Shown here: in pieces, positions 1 to 8,417 of the stretch | How positions within the stretch are numbered: position 1 is the stretch's first letter | How the letters are laid out: each line of letters opens with the position of its first letter | Origin: Niveibacterium umoris | GTDB lineage: Bacteria; Pseudomonadota; Gammaproteobacteria; Burkholderiales; Rhodocyclaceae | Length of the DNA stretch: 64,000 nucleotides | Assembly: GCF_014197015.1 (NCBI RefSeq) | Contig: NZ_JACIET010000002.1 | Location: forward strand, 1,302,001-1,366,000 | Reading direction: 5' to 3' | Made by a program: the position numbers and the translations under genes | Notes under the pieces: generated by a model | What the model was told of the DNA's origin: nothing | Seen by the model: the letters and a program-made list of their open reading frames with translations, nothing else | Databases searched by the model: none

Positions 1-2
1 TC

Positions 3-179
3 CGCGCCGGCGACGCGACGCCACGGCACCTGCCGCTCACCTGGCAGAGTGACGTTCACCCACTGCGCGCCTGGCTTGGCGATAGCCCGCCGGTGTTGCG
101 CGACACGCTCGACACCGCCTGCCGCGACATCGCCACGCAGACCATCGCCACCGCAGCGGCGCAGTGGCGGCGGCACTGA
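3..179 (+). CDS. C-terminal end of an unidentified protein (cut by window edge)
   Basis: An open frame enters from the left edge and stops at TGA 177-179, giving the last 58 residues. Codon use (strong G/C at third positions) fits a real gene. The tail ends in an alanine- and arginine-rich helix-like stretch (ATAAAQWRRH). I do not recognise the family from this fragment. Confidence 0.55.
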   Translation, partial: RAGDATPRHLPLTWQSDVHPLRAWLGDSPPVLRDTLDTACRDIATQTIATAAAQWRRH

Positions 180-580
180 GTCGGGCGGTGGGTATTTCGA
201 TTTCGAACATGACTGCCGTCGTGCTCACCGGGTGAGGCGCCGGCGGCGTTCTGTGTTCTCACACGGGATGACGGCGAGCGCGCTCGCCAGAAGCCTCGCC
301 GATCGTGTCGGTGACTGCTGGCGTGCCCTGAATGCAGGCCGTGCCGACCAACCAATGCCATGCGATCCAGTCCGCCAATCAGGTGATATGGAGCGAGGCG
401 GCGCGGGTTGTGCCCCTCGCGGTGCTGGTTGAGGATCCGGAATGAATGCTGGCGGGGGATTACGTGCTCCGCGGCGGTCATCTTGCCTGCCGTGTGGCGC
501 GTTGTTAGGACGATGCCTCGTTCTGACAGGCAGTTGTATCCCCACACCAATCACTGAAAGGAAGGGCTGCGGCCCTCCAT
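180..580. other. Gene-poor stretch of about 400 bp
   Basis: No convincing gene on either strand. The open frames here are arginine/proline-rich antisense or out-of-frame products and none has a good ribosome-binding site with coding-like codon use. A purine-rich AAAGGAAGGG lies at about 558-567, some 14 bases before the next gene. The promoter for the DUF4124 gene presumably lies here, but I see no clear -35/-10 pair. Confidence 0.4.
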
Positions 581-1294
581 ATGCCCACCTCCTCAAAACG
601 TCTATGCGCTGCCGCGCGGACCCTCTCCTGCCTGCTTCCGCTACTGATCGCAGACGCGGCTGGCGCGGGCGTTTATCGCTGCGCCGATGCGCAGGGGCAC
701 ATTACCTATTCGGACCTGCCGTGTGCCACCGGAGCCAATGCAAAGCAGCAGACCATCAATGCGTCGCCCGCAGCGCGCGGGATCGCCGGCACCGCCGCCC
801 AGCCCGCCAACGAGGTTGCCGGGGCGCAGCGTGGGGCGTCGCACGCGGGCAGCGAGAAGGTCTGCCCCACCGAGCGGGATATCGCCAACCTGGAAACCCG
901 CGCCACCAGTATCACGCTGGATGAACGTGCGCGGACCTTTATGCGCGACGAGGTGCGCCGCGCCCGCGCGTGTGCGCGCGAGGATTCGCATTACACGCAG
1001 GAAGACTGGGCCCGCGTCGAGCAGGGCATCCGCGACCAGGACCGCACCCTCGAGCGCGACCGTGCGGACGCCAGAAGCCGCGTGGTTGATACGCACAGCA
1101 TCGGCGCCTCCGAGCAGGAACAGCAGCGCATCGAGAACGACAAGAACCGCGATGCCTTGAGGGCGGTCGCACGCTGCGACCGCAATGCATGCTGGGACGC
1201 GGGTGGCACGCGCTATGCGCGGAGCGACTCGGGCTATGTCGGGCCGGGCGGTCAGAGCTGCCAGCTTAGTGACGGCAAGCTGGACTGCCGCTGA
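581..1294 (+). CDS. DUF4124-domain secreted protein
   Basis: A 237-residue protein with a signal peptide (basic start, hydrophobic core around residues 11-28). The DUF4124 signature follows directly: GVYRCADAQGHITYSDLPC, with two cysteines flanking an aromatic strand pair. The middle is a charged, probably helical region rich in Asp, Arg and Glu. The C-terminus has more cysteines (CDRNACWD, SCQLSDGKLDCR) that could form disulfides in the periplasm. DUF4124 proteins are common in betaproteobacteria and their function is not known. It stands alone upstream of the alkaline phosphatase genes. Confidence 0.85.
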   Translation: MPTSSKRLCAAARTLSCLLPLLIADAAGAGVYRCADAQGHITYSDLPCATGANAKQQTINASPAARGIAGTAAQPANEVAGAQRGASHAGSEKVCPTERDIANLETRATSITLDERARTFMRDEVRRARACAREDSHYTQEDWARVEQGIRDQDRTLERDRADARSRVVDTHSIGASEQEQQRIENDKNRDALRAVARCDRNACWDAGGTRYARSDSGYVGPGGQSCQLSDGKLDCR

Positions 1295-1349
1295 CACACT
1301 CGGGATTTGGTGGGGGCGCCGACGCGGAGCGCTGCAATCAGTGCTGTGA

Positions 1350-1367
1350 CAGTCATGTTGTCGTCAC
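1350..1367 (+). promoter_or_regulatory. Possible Pho box upstream of the alkaline phosphatase pair
   Basis: CAGTCAT-GTTG-TCGTCAC resembles two 7-base PhoB half-sites (CTGTCAT) spaced by 4 bases, keeping the 11-base period of the TCA cores. The first half matches 6 of 7 positions and the second 4 of 7. A weak -10 (TAGGCT, 1378-1383) lies about 11 bases further on, where a PhoB-activated promoter would have one. The position before two alkaline phosphatase genes raises plausibility; the sequence match alone is modest. Confidence 0.4.
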
Positions 1368-1416
1368 GTTGGTTTCGTAGGCTCCCGGCTCCGATTCATC
1401 TCTGGAGCTTCGCGCA

Positions 1417-2850
1417 ATGCGCACCACGACTCTCGCGCTCTCGTTGCTTGCCGCCGCCACCCTGGCAGCTTGCGGCGGCAAGGACAGCACGCCACCGGAA
1501 CCGCCGGTGGTCGTAAAACCCGCCCCGACCAACGTCATCTTCTTCCTCGGCGACGGCATGGGCATCGCCACGACCACCGCCGCGCGCATCTATTCGGTGG
1601 GCGAAGACGGCGAACTGACGATGGACACGCTGCCGGAGACCGGCTTCGTGAAGACCTTCTCGAACGATGCGCAAGTCACCGACTCCGCGCCGTCGATGTC
1701 GGCCTACATGACCGGCGTCAAGATGAACAACGAAGTCATCTCGATGTCGACCGACACGCTCGCGAAAACCCCGAACGCGGACTTCACCAGCAACTGCGGC
1801 ACCGCCAACGGCACGCCGGTCACCACGCTGCTTGAGCTCGCCAAGGCGGCTGGCCGCGGCACCGGTGTCGTGACCACCACCCGCGTTACGCATGCCACGC
1901 CGGCTGCGACCTACGCGCACGTGTGCCACCGCGACGCGGAAGCGGATATCGCCGCCGCGATGGTGCCGGCTGGCAAGGGCTACAACACCAAGCTGGCGGA
2001 CGGCATCGACGTGGTGCTGGGCGGCGGCAAGCAGTTCTTCGTCACCAAGGATGCTGGCGGCAAGCGCGCCGATGGCCGTGACCTGACGGCGGAACTGAAG
2101 ACGGCCGGTTATACGGTTGCCACCGACCGCGCCGGCTTCGACGCGATCGACGCGACCAAGGCCGTCAAGTTCGTCGGCCTGTTCACGTCCAGCCATATGA
2201 GCTACGACCTTGACCGCGATCCGGCCAAGGAACCGAGCCTCGCGGAGATGACGGTCAAGGCGATCCAGCGCCTGAAGCAGAACGAGAAGGGCTTCTTCCT
2301 GATGGTGGAAGGCGGCCGTATCGACCATGCGCTGCACGAGACCACCGCGAAGAAGGCCCTGCAGGACACGGTTGCCTTCGACAACGCGATCAAGGCCGCG
2401 CTGGACGAAATGAAGAAGACCGACCCGACGCTGAAGAACACGCTGGTCGTCGTCACCGCCGACCATGACCACACCCTGGTGCTCAACGGCTACGCCAAGC
2501 GCACCGGCAAGACCAGCGCCACCAACCCGGGCGTGCTGGGGCTGCTGCGCAACTATGCCGACGGCAGCATCGCCAAGGATGCCGACGGCAAGCCCTTCAC
2601 GATCATCGGCTTCGGCAATGGCGAGAACCGCCCGGCGGGCAATCGCTCGACCTTCACCGACCTGACCGACGACGTCGTGTTCGCCAGCACCTACCACCAG
2701 GAAGCAGCGGTGCGCATGGGTGCGGGCTCTGAAACCCACGGCGGCACCGATGTGTTCATCGGCGCGACCGGCAAGAGCGCAGAAACCTTCGGCGGCTTCG
2801 TCGAAAACACCGCCGTGTTCGGCCTCGTCAAAGCGGCGGCCGGCCTGTGA
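1417..2850 (+). CDS. Alkaline phosphatase, predicted lipoprotein
   Basis: A 477-residue PhoA-superfamily alkaline phosphatase that hydrolyses phosphate monoesters outside the cytoplasm. The N-terminus has a lipobox, LAAC, with Cys19 as the lipidation site, so it is probably membrane-anchored. Active-site features are present: FFLGDGMG (metal-binding Asp46), TDSAPSMSAYMTG with nucleophile Ser90, MVEGGRIDHALHE, TADHDHT and ETHGG, which carry the zinc-binding Asp and His residues. The next gene encodes a close paralogue, 29 bases downstream, and both probably form an operon. Phosphate-starvation control is suggested by the possible Pho box upstream. Confidence 0.93.
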   Translation: MRTTTLALSLLAAATLAACGGKDSTPPEPPVVVKPAPTNVIFFLGDGMGIATTTAARIYSVGEDGELTMDTLPETGFVKTFSNDAQVTDSAPSMSAYMTGVKMNNEVISMSTDTLAKTPNADFTSNCGTANGTPVTTLLELAKAAGRGTGVVTTTRVTHATPAATYAHVCHRDAEADIAAAMVPAGKGYNTKLADGIDVVLGGGKQFFVTKDAGGKRADGRDLTAELKTAGYTVATDRAGFDAIDATKAVKFVGLFTSSHMSYDLDRDPAKEPSLAEMTVKAIQRLKQNEKGFFLMVEGGRIDHALHETTAKKALQDTVAFDNAIKAALDEMKKTDPTLKNTLVVVTADHDHTLVLNGYAKRTGKTSATNPGVLGLLRNYADGSIAKDADGKPFTIIGFGNGENRPAGNRSTFTDLTDDVVFASTYHQEAAVRMGAGSETHGGTDVFIGATGKSAETFGGFVENTAVFGLVKAAAGL

Positions 2851-2879
2851 CCGCCCCAGCATCACCGCAAGGACTCAAC

Positions 2880-4256
2880 ATGATCAAGAAAACCCTGATC
2901 GCCGCGCTGCTGTGTGCAGCCGGCACCGTGCATGCGGCCGGCGAGGCGAAGAACGTGATCTTCTTCCTCGGCGACGGCATGGGCCCGACCACCGTCACCG
3001 CAGCCCGCATCTACAAGTACGGCGAGACCGGCGCGCTGAACATGGAAAGCCTGCGTCGCACCGCGCGCATCAAGACCTTCTCCAACGACGCGCAGACGAC
3101 CGACTCGGCGCCCTCGATGTCGGCCTACATGACCGGCGTGAAGATGAACAACGAAGTGCTGTCGATGAGCAGCGACACCGTCGCCAAGGCACCGGCCGCC
3201 GACGGCAGCAGCACCTGCCCCGCAACCGGCAACGGCACGCCGGCCACGACGCTGCTGGAACTGTCCAAGGCTGCCGGCAAGGCTGTTGGTGCCGTGACGA
3301 CGACCCGCGTGACGCACGCCACGCCGGCCGCCACGTACGCCCACATCTGTCACCGCGACGCCGAGAACGACATCGCGGCGCAAGCGGTGCCGGGCGGCGT
3401 CGGCTACAACGCGGCGCTGAAGGATGGCCTCGACGTGCTGATGGGCGGCGGTCGTCGCCATTTTGTCCCGAAGGCCAACGGTGGCAAGCGCATCGATGGT
3501 CGCGACCTCGTCACCGAGTTCAAGGCCGCCGGCTACGCCTACGCCGATACCGGCACCGCGCTTGCCGCGATCGACGCCAGCAAGACCAGCAAGCTCGTCG
3601 GCCTCTTCCACATGGACCACGTCGATTACGAACTGGACCGTGTGAAGAACAGCCTCGACCAGCCGAGCCTCGCGACGATGACGACCAAGGCCATCGACGT
3701 GCTCGCCAAGAACCCGAAGGGCTTCTTCCTGATGGTGGAAGGCGGCCGTATCGACCACGCCCTGCATGGCACCAATGCCAAGCGCGCGCTGGAAGATGCG
3801 ATTGCCTTCGACACCGCGATCAAGGTGGCGCTCGACGCAATGCAGGCGAAGGATCCGGGCCTCAAGAACACGCTGATCGTCGTGACGGCCGACCACGACC
3901 ACACCATGACGATCAACGGCTACTCGAAGCGCGGCAACCCGATCCTCGACATCTCGCGTTCGTACAAGGACAACTCGCCCAACCTCGACGCCGACGGCAA
4001 CACCTACACCACGCTGGTGTTCGGTAACGGCCCGACGCGCAAGGATGTGCGCACCAGCATCGTGTCCGGCAACGCTGACAAGACGCAGGCCCTGCACGAT
4101 GACTACCTGCAGGAAACCGGTGTGCGCATGGGCTCGGAAACCCACGGTGGTGGCGACGTGATGCTGATGAGTACCGGCGCCGGCAACAGCGGGTTCAAGG
4201 GCACCATGGACAACACCAGGGTGTTTGGCCTGGTGCGTAGCGCGCTGGGGCTCTGA
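2880..4256 (+). CDS. Alkaline phosphatase, secreted paralogue
   Basis: A 458-residue alkaline phosphatase, paralogous to the preceding gene and with the same motifs: FFLGDGMG, TDSAPSMSAYMTG (nucleophile Ser), MVEGGRIDHALHG, TADHDHT and ETHGG. I chose ATG 2880 because AAGGA lies about 6 bases upstream and the protein then starts with a clean Sec signal peptide (MIKKTLIAALLCAAGTVHAA). A GTG at 2847 overlapping the previous stop would add a non-signal extension. It lacks the lipobox of its neighbour, so it should be soluble in the periplasm or exported. The pair likely arose by tandem duplication. Confidence 0.93.
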   Translation: MIKKTLIAALLCAAGTVHAAGEAKNVIFFLGDGMGPTTVTAARIYKYGETGALNMESLRRTARIKTFSNDAQTTDSAPSMSAYMTGVKMNNEVLSMSSDTVAKAPAADGSSTCPATGNGTPATTLLELSKAAGKAVGAVTTTRVTHATPAATYAHICHRDAENDIAAQAVPGGVGYNAALKDGLDVLMGGGRRHFVPKANGGKRIDGRDLVTEFKAAGYAYADTGTALAAIDASKTSKLVGLFHMDHVDYELDRVKNSLDQPSLATMTTKAIDVLAKNPKGFFLMVEGGRIDHALHGTNAKRALEDAIAFDTAIKVALDAMQAKDPGLKNTLIVVTADHDHTMTINGYSKRGNPILDISRSYKDNSPNLDADGNTYTTLVFGNGPTRKDVRTSIVSGNADKTQALHDDYLQETGVRMGSETHGGGDVMLMSTGAGNSGFKGTMDNTRVFGLVRSALGL

Positions 4257-4262
4257 GCGTGT

Positions 4263-4283
4263 AGCGCCGTCGCCCACGGCGCT
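4263..4283 (+). terminator. Hairpin just after the phosphatase pair
   Basis: A perfect 8-base inverted repeat, AGCGCCGT / ACGGCGCT, with a 5-base loop starts 7 bases after the stop of the second phosphatase. No U-run follows, so termination here is uncertain. Confidence 0.4.
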
Positions 4284-4422
4284 GCGCCTGCCAGCGTAGC
4301 GGCAGCGGGTCCCTCTCCCCGCTGTCGTTCCGCGAGCCGGCGTAGCACGTGGGATCGGCATGATGGAATTCCGCCGGCGGTGCCATGGGTGCCGTCGGCG
4401 CCTTTGTTTTGACTGGAAGCCT

Positions 4423-5112
4423 ATGAAAAACGCAATGCTTTGCGCCCTTTTCGGAGCGCTGCCGCTGTGGGCCATCGCTGCGCCGGCGGCACCCCTTGTG
4501 GCCACGGTTCAGGTCGAGTCGCGCTGGGTGACGGCTGACGGGGTCGAGAAGACCACCCGCTTCGTCGAACGCCTGGTGCGCAGCGACAACCATGTCTGGA
4601 CCGAACGCATCAAGCCGGCCGGCACACCGTCCGCCACGCCGGATGAACACGGGCAGCCGGGCGAAACGCATCTGCACCCCTCCGACCTGGCCGGTGCCGC
4701 GAAGCTCGTCGCACGGGACAAGCAGGGGCAGGTGACGCTGAGTTTCGTCCGTGCCGATCTGAAGACCCGCGTCGATCTGAGTCCGCGTGACTTCGATGCG
4801 GTCGGCTTCGACGGCAAGTGGGACAGCGCATGGTCGCTGATCGATCCTGCCTTGATTTCTCGCCTCGCACCGAGCGCTCGCGCATCGGATGTGGCCGGTG
4901 CGCGCTGGTACGAACGGCACGCCCGCGGCGAGTACATGCGCGTGCTGTGGTCGGCGGATCTGGCGCTTGCGCTGCGGGTCGAGTCCGGGCGGGACGATGG
5001 CAGCCAGCGTACCCGCACGGTGGTGACGATCGCGCCCGCCGGGCAAACAGCGCAGCCGTGGAATGCCCTCGCTTCCTATTCCCGCAAGGATTACACCGAC
5101 CTGCTCGACTGA
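4423..5112 (+). CDS. Secreted protein of unknown function
   Basis: A 229-residue protein. ATG 4423 gives a signal peptide (MKNAMLCALFGALPLWAIAAPA); the longer in-frame start at 4360 adds an arginine/cysteine-rich leader that does not look real. The mature part is probably beta-rich (TVQVESRWVTADGVEKTTRF, then ARWYERHARGEYMRVLWS). I recognise no domain or catalytic motif. It reads in the same direction as the phosphatases but is separated by about 166 bases and a hairpin, so it may be its own transcription unit. A strong terminator follows. Confidence 0.75.
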   Translation: MKNAMLCALFGALPLWAIAAPAAPLVATVQVESRWVTADGVEKTTRFVERLVRSDNHVWTERIKPAGTPSATPDEHGQPGETHLHPSDLAGAAKLVARDKQGQVTLSFVRADLKTRVDLSPRDFDAVGFDGKWDSAWSLIDPALISRLAPSARASDVAGARWYERHARGEYMRVLWSADLALALRVESGRDDGSQRTRTVVTIAPAGQTAQPWNALASYSRKDYTDLLD

Positions 5113-5134
5113 TCGGCGCTGCGCGTCGCAATGA

Positions 5135-5160
5135 AAAAGGCAGCCAACTGGCTGCCTTTT
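5135..5160. terminator. Bidirectional rho-independent terminator
   Basis: An 11-base perfect stem (AAAAGGCAGCC / GGCTGCCTTTT) with an AACT loop. The stem ends in A-tract/T-tract on both sides, so it can stop transcripts of the secreted-protein gene (+) and of the converging mscS-like gene (-). Confidence 0.9.
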
Positions 5161-5177
5161 GTCATCTTGCGTCGCGC

Positions 5178-5984
5178 TTATCCCTGACGTACATGGAAGT
5201 GCTGTTCCGGCACCGGGTAGCCGGCGGCGCCGCAGGTGTCGCGGATCGCCTTGTTGGTGTCGAAGTACACCTGCCAGTAATGGTTGGTGTGGCAGAAGGG
5301 ACGCACCGCCAGCACCGGCCCCATCGGCGTGAAGTCCAGCACCTCGACGGTCGGTGTCGGTTCTGCTACGACGTTGGGTATCTGTACCAGCGCTGCCTTC
5401 AAGCGCGAGATCGCGTCATTCACATCGACCGCGTGGTTCAGTTGCGCGGTGCGCTCGACACGGCGGTACGGGTTGGTCGAGTAGTTCTGGATCGTGTCGC
5501 CGAAGATCTTGTTGTTGCCGACGATGGTGAGCACGTTGTCAGGCGTGTTGATCGCCGAAGCGAAGAGGCCGACCTCCATCACGGTGCCTTCGATGCCGCC
5601 CACCTTCACATAGTCGCCTACCTTGAACGGCCGCAGCACGACGAGGAAGGCGCCCGCCGCGAAGTTGGCCAGCAGCCCGGCCCAGGCCGCGCCGATCGCG
5701 ATGCCCATGGCGGCAACCAGGGCGGCGAACGAAGTGGTCTCGAGCCCGAAGTAGCCAAGGATCGCAACCACCAGCACGATGTTCAGCGCGACGCTGACGA
5801 TGTTGCCGATGTAGCGCAGCAGGGTCGGGTCGACATGCTGCCGGGTCATTGCGGCGGATATGCCACGCACCGCCAGGCCGATCAGCCAGCGGCCGACGAT
5901 CCAGACTGCAATCGCGCCGAGGATCTTGAGTCCGAAGGTGGCCAGTTGGGTGCTGACGACGTCGATGATGTTCTGGAAGTTCAT
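5178..5984 (-). CDS. mscS: Small-conductance mechanosensitive channel (MscS family)
   Basis: A 268-residue inner-membrane channel that opens under membrane tension to release solutes. Start ATG 5984 is preceded by AGGAG at good spacing; an open frame continues upstream but is unlikely to be coding. There are three hydrophobic segments within the first 130 residues, then the pore-lining TM3 with the Gly/Ala-rich pattern AAMGIAIGAAWAGLLANFAAG and the conserved FLVVLRPFKVGDYV start of the beta domain. The C-terminal alpha/beta region ends at PVPEQHFHVRQG. Length is normal for the minimal MscS type. It sits alone, downstream of the lut genes. Confidence 0.92.
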   Translation of the reverse strand: MNFQNIIDVVSTQLATFGLKILGAIAVWIVGRWLIGLAVRGISAAMTRQHVDPTLLRYIGNIVSVALNIVLVVAILGYFGLETTSFAALVAAMGIAIGAAWAGLLANFAAGAFLVVLRPFKVGDYVKVGGIEGTVMEVGLFASAINTPDNVLTIVGNNKIFGDTIQNYSTNPYRRVERTAQLNHAVDVNDAISRLKAALVQIPNVVAEPTPTVEVLDFTPMGPVLAVRPFCHTNHYWQVYFDTNKAIRDTCGAAGYPVPEQHFHVRQG

Positions 5985-6145
5985 GCCGGGGCTCCTGGGG
6001 TGATGTGGGGCTGTCGGACGGCGGGCGCTATCGGGTTGCGCCGACGGACGACGCGTTCCCGATGCTCGGGACTTCAGTTTGCGGCGTGATGACGCGCGGG
6101 TGCAATACCCGTGGCTGGCAACAACGCCACCGCGCGGTGCTTGAC
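5985..6145. other. Short intergenic gap between lutC and mscS-like gene
   Basis: 161 bases without a gene. It should hold the mscS promoter on the minus strand; I see the AGGAG ribosome site next to the start but no convincing promoter boxes. Confidence 0.3.
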
Positions 6146-6751
6146 TCAGCCGACGAGCACGACGTGCACCGCGCGCGGGCCGTGGGCGCCGATCTGTATC
6201 GTTTGCTCGACGTCGCCGGTGCGCGACGGTCCGGCGACCAGGTTCAGTGCGCGCGGCAAGGTGCCCAGCGCGCGCAGGCGCGCCCAGACCGCCTCCTGGT
6301 TCGCGACGAGGTCCGCGAGGTGCAGCGTGATCACATGGAACTCCGGTACGAAGTTGTGCGTGATCGGTGAGTCGGGGCCCGATGCCATGACCAGCGTGCC
6401 GCTCTCGGCGATGCCGGCGAAAGCAAGTGATACGGCTGCGACCGTGTCCTTGCGGGCGGCGTCGCATCTGCGTGTGAGGGTGTCGGGCCAGGGGAGCCTG
6501 GCAAGCGGTGCCGCCATCCACAGCGTTGCGATGGGCGCCCGGGATTCCAGCCACGCCAGCGCGCGAGACGGCAACTCGTCCAGCGTGGCAATGCGTTCAT
6601 GCGTGCAGGCGTGAAGCGTGGCGCGCTCGATGAAGCGCGCGAGGGATGCGGTTTGGGTGGTGGGCTGTGCAGGCGCAAGCATCGGCGTGCCGCCCGTCGG
6701 CACCGTGTTCAGCGCGGCGCGGATGCCCGCGAATACCGCCTCGCGGCTCAT
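6146..6751 (-). CDS. lutC: L-lactate utilisation protein LutC/LldG (LUD domain)
   Basis: A 201-residue LUD-domain protein, the third component of the LutABC (LldEFG) complex that oxidises L-lactate to pyruvate. Start ATG 6751 overlaps the lutB stop as ATGA, so the two are translationally coupled. An upstream in-frame start at 6775 would add eight residues inside lutB and is less likely. LUD features: the AGIAESGTLVMASGPDSPI segment (nucleotide-like binding loop), HVITLHLADLVANQEAVWARL, and the closing GPSRTGDVEQTIQIGAHGP, which is very typical of the family. Confidence 0.93.
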   Translation of the reverse strand: MSREAVFAGIRAALNTVPTGGTPMLAPAQPTTQTASLARFIERATLHACTHERIATLDELPSRALAWLESRAPIATLWMAAPLARLPWPDTLTRRCDAARKDTVAAVSLAFAGIAESGTLVMASGPDSPITHNFVPEFHVITLHLADLVANQEAVWARLRALGTLPRALNLVAGPSRTGDVEQTIQIGAHGPRAVHVVLVG

Positions 6752-8160
6752 GACCCACCCCGCTGTTTGCGCCACTGCTCAAGAAAGGTTTCGCCGCTCG
6801 GTGCCGGCAAGTCGCGGCTCTGTGTCCATGCATGTGCGCCCGGCAAGGCGCTGATGTGACCCGCGTGTCCCGCACGGGCCCGCAGCAGGCGAATGCCGAA
6901 GCGTTCGAGGGCGTGATACAGCCCCGGCTGCCGCGCGACCCAGCCCCAGGCGGCCAGCAGCGTGCGCTGCCGTGCCGGCATCAGGCCCGCCTTCACCTGT
7001 TCGCTGCGCAGCGTGCGGATCAGCTCGGTGAGCGGAATCTTCACCGGGCACACGCTCTGGCAGCGGCCGTTGAGCGTGCAGGCGTTGGGCAGGTCGTAGT
7101 GCTCGGCCATGCCGTTGAACAGCGGCGTCAGGATCGCCCCCATCGGCCCCGGATAAACCCAACCGTAGGCGTGCCCCCCGATGGCGCTGTACACCGGGCA
7201 ATGGTTCATGCAGGCGCCGCAGCGGATACAGCGCAGCATGTCGCGGAACTTGCCGCCCAGCATCTTCGAGCGGCCGTTGTCGACCAGCACGACGTGGTAT
7301 TCCTGCGGCCCGTCCGGGTCGCCGGTGCGGCGCGGGCCGGTCGAGATCGTGGTGTAGCACTCGGTGTCCTGCCCGGTCGCGCTGCGCGCGAGGATGCGCA
7401 GGAACACCGAGAGGTCGTCCAGCGTCGGCAGCACGCGCTCGATGCCGGAGGTCACGATATGCACCCGCGCCAGCGTCTGCGACAGGTCGCCATTGCCCTC
7501 GTTGGTGACGATGACGCTGCTGCCGGTTTCGGCGATCAGGAAGTTGCCGCCGGTGATGCCGACGTCGGCCCGGAAGAACTTCTCGCGCAGCACATGGCGC
7601 GCTTCATTCACCAGCCCGGCGACGGATTCTTCGCGCGGCCGACCGGGGTGGTGCGCCTCGAACAGATCCGCCACCTGCTCGCGGGTCTTGTGGATCGCCG
7701 GCGCGATGATGTGCGAGGGCGGTTCCTGCGCGAGCTGAATGATGTACTCGCCCAGATCAGTCTCGACGACCTTGTAGCCCGCCGCTTCCAGCGCCGGGTT
7801 CAGCGCAATCTCCTCGCTGACCATCGACTTGCCCTTGCAGATCGTCTTCGCGTTGGCGTCGCGGCAGATGCCGAGGATGATCTCGCGCGCCTCGGCCGCA
7901 TCGGTGGCGAAATGGACCTTGCCGCCGGCGGCCCCTACAGCGGCAGCGTAGCGTTCCAGCCAGACGTCCAGTTCGCCGAGCACCGCATTCTTGATCTGCG
8001 CCGCACGGTCGCGCAGCGCTTCGAAGTCCGCCAGCTCGGCCACCGCGCTGGCACGTTTGGCGACGAACAGTGGCTTGAAGTTGCCGAGCGCTTTCTGCAG
8101 CGAGGCGTCTTTCAGCGCGAGCGCGGCGCGTGATTCAAAGTTTCCGGAGGCGGTACTCAT
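6748..8160 (-). CDS. lutB: L-lactate utilisation iron-sulfur protein LutB/LldF
   Basis: A 470-residue protein: an N-terminal LUD domain (about residues 65-300) and a C-terminal region with two 4Fe-4S ferredoxin-type cysteine clusters, CIRCGACMNHCPVY and CTLNGRCQSVCPVKIP. With LutA and LutC it forms the membrane-associated L-lactate oxidising complex. The start ATG 8160 overlaps the TGA of the lutA remnant upstream, and its ribosome-binding site GAGGAG lies inside that remnant's last codons. It overlaps lutC downstream. The intact lutA lies more than 1.7 kb upstream, which is unusual. Confidence 0.95.
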   Translation of the reverse strand: MSTASGNFESRAALALKDASLQKALGNFKPLFVAKRASAVAELADFEALRDRAAQIKNAVLGELDVWLERYAAAVGAAGGKVHFATDAAEAREIILGICRDANAKTICKGKSMVSEEIALNPALEAAGYKVVETDLGEYIIQLAQEPPSHIIAPAIHKTREQVADLFEAHHPGRPREESVAGLVNEARHVLREKFFRADVGITGGNFLIAETGSSVIVTNEGNGDLSQTLARVHIVTSGIERVLPTLDDLSVFLRILARSATGQDTECYTTISTGPRRTGDPDGPQEYHVVLVDNGRSKMLGGKFRDMLRCIRCGACMNHCPVYSAIGGHAYGWVYPGPMGAILTPLFNGMAEHYDLPNACTLNGRCQSVCPVKIPLTELIRTLRSEQVKAGLMPARQRTLLAAWGWVARQPGLYHALERFGIRLLRARAGHAGHISALPGAHAWTQSRDLPAPSGETFLEQWRKQRGGS

Positions 8161-8316
8161 CGCGGCTCCTCATCGCCGATCGCAGGGCCGTGTCTGCTTC
8201 CGGCACCTCATGCGGATAGCCGCCTGTCCAAGCAGTGCAATGGCCGAAGTACCGAATTCCGGCCGGTATGCGTTCTTGAGGCAAGCGACCCCTGCTTGCG
8301 GTGTTCGATACAGCAT
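8157..8316 (-). pseudogene. lutA: Decayed lutA remnant overlapping lutB
   Basis: Read on the minus strand, this begins ATG CTG TAT... with a GGGGGAG ribosome site like that of intact lutA. It encodes pieces such as CLKNAYRPEFGTSAIALLGQ, matching CLMNAMRPNIGFSAVALLEQ of LutA at 9888-10655. After about 38 codons the frame breaks. The last nine codons of lutA survive (PAIGDEEPR-stop against PAIGDEDPR-stop), and the TGA overlaps the lutB ATG. Roughly 210 central codons, including all iron-sulfur cysteines, are missing. As it stands, an ORF of 48 codons could still be made (stop at 8170). It seems kept because its end holds the lutB ribosome-binding site. Confidence 0.85.
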
Positions 8317-8382
8317 CGTCCGACTCCCCCGTCGTGTGCGCATGCCACGATAGGCGCGAGCTGCGATTCACTCAAGTACAAA

Positions 8383-8411
8383 TCGCCCCGCCTTGGACGT
8401 AGACGGGGCGA
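8383..8411 (-). terminator. Hairpin after the second lipoprotein gene
   Basis: TCGCCCCG / CGGGGCGA inverted repeat (8-base stem, 13-base loop) just downstream of the lipoprotein stop. On the minus strand it is followed by TTTGTACTTGAG, a modest U-rich tail. The CTTGAG after the hairpin is also found after the equivalent hairpin at 10714-10744, which marks these as duplicated positions. Confidence 0.5.
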
Positions 8412-8417
8412 GCTGCC

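Noticed and set aside
56-596. Two overlapping minus-strand open frames in the first 600 bases
   Set aside because: Pro/Arg-rich products in different frames, no good ribosome site, no recognisable motif; I considered a decayed mobile element but saw no terminal repeats.
2847-2879. GTG start overlapping the first phosphatase stop for the second phosphatase
   Set aside because: It would put eleven non-signal residues before a clean signal peptide, and AAGGA is correctly placed for ATG 2880.
2862-4505. A 547-codon antisense frame over the second alkaline phosphatase
   Set aside because: Low-complexity His/Arg/Gly product lying opposite a clear enzyme gene; typical shadow in GC-rich DNA.
8170-8316. 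The 48-codon frame in the lutA remnant as a genuine small gene
   Set aside because: Its sequence is readily explained as the lutA start followed by a frame break; no sign of separate selection can be seen from one genome.
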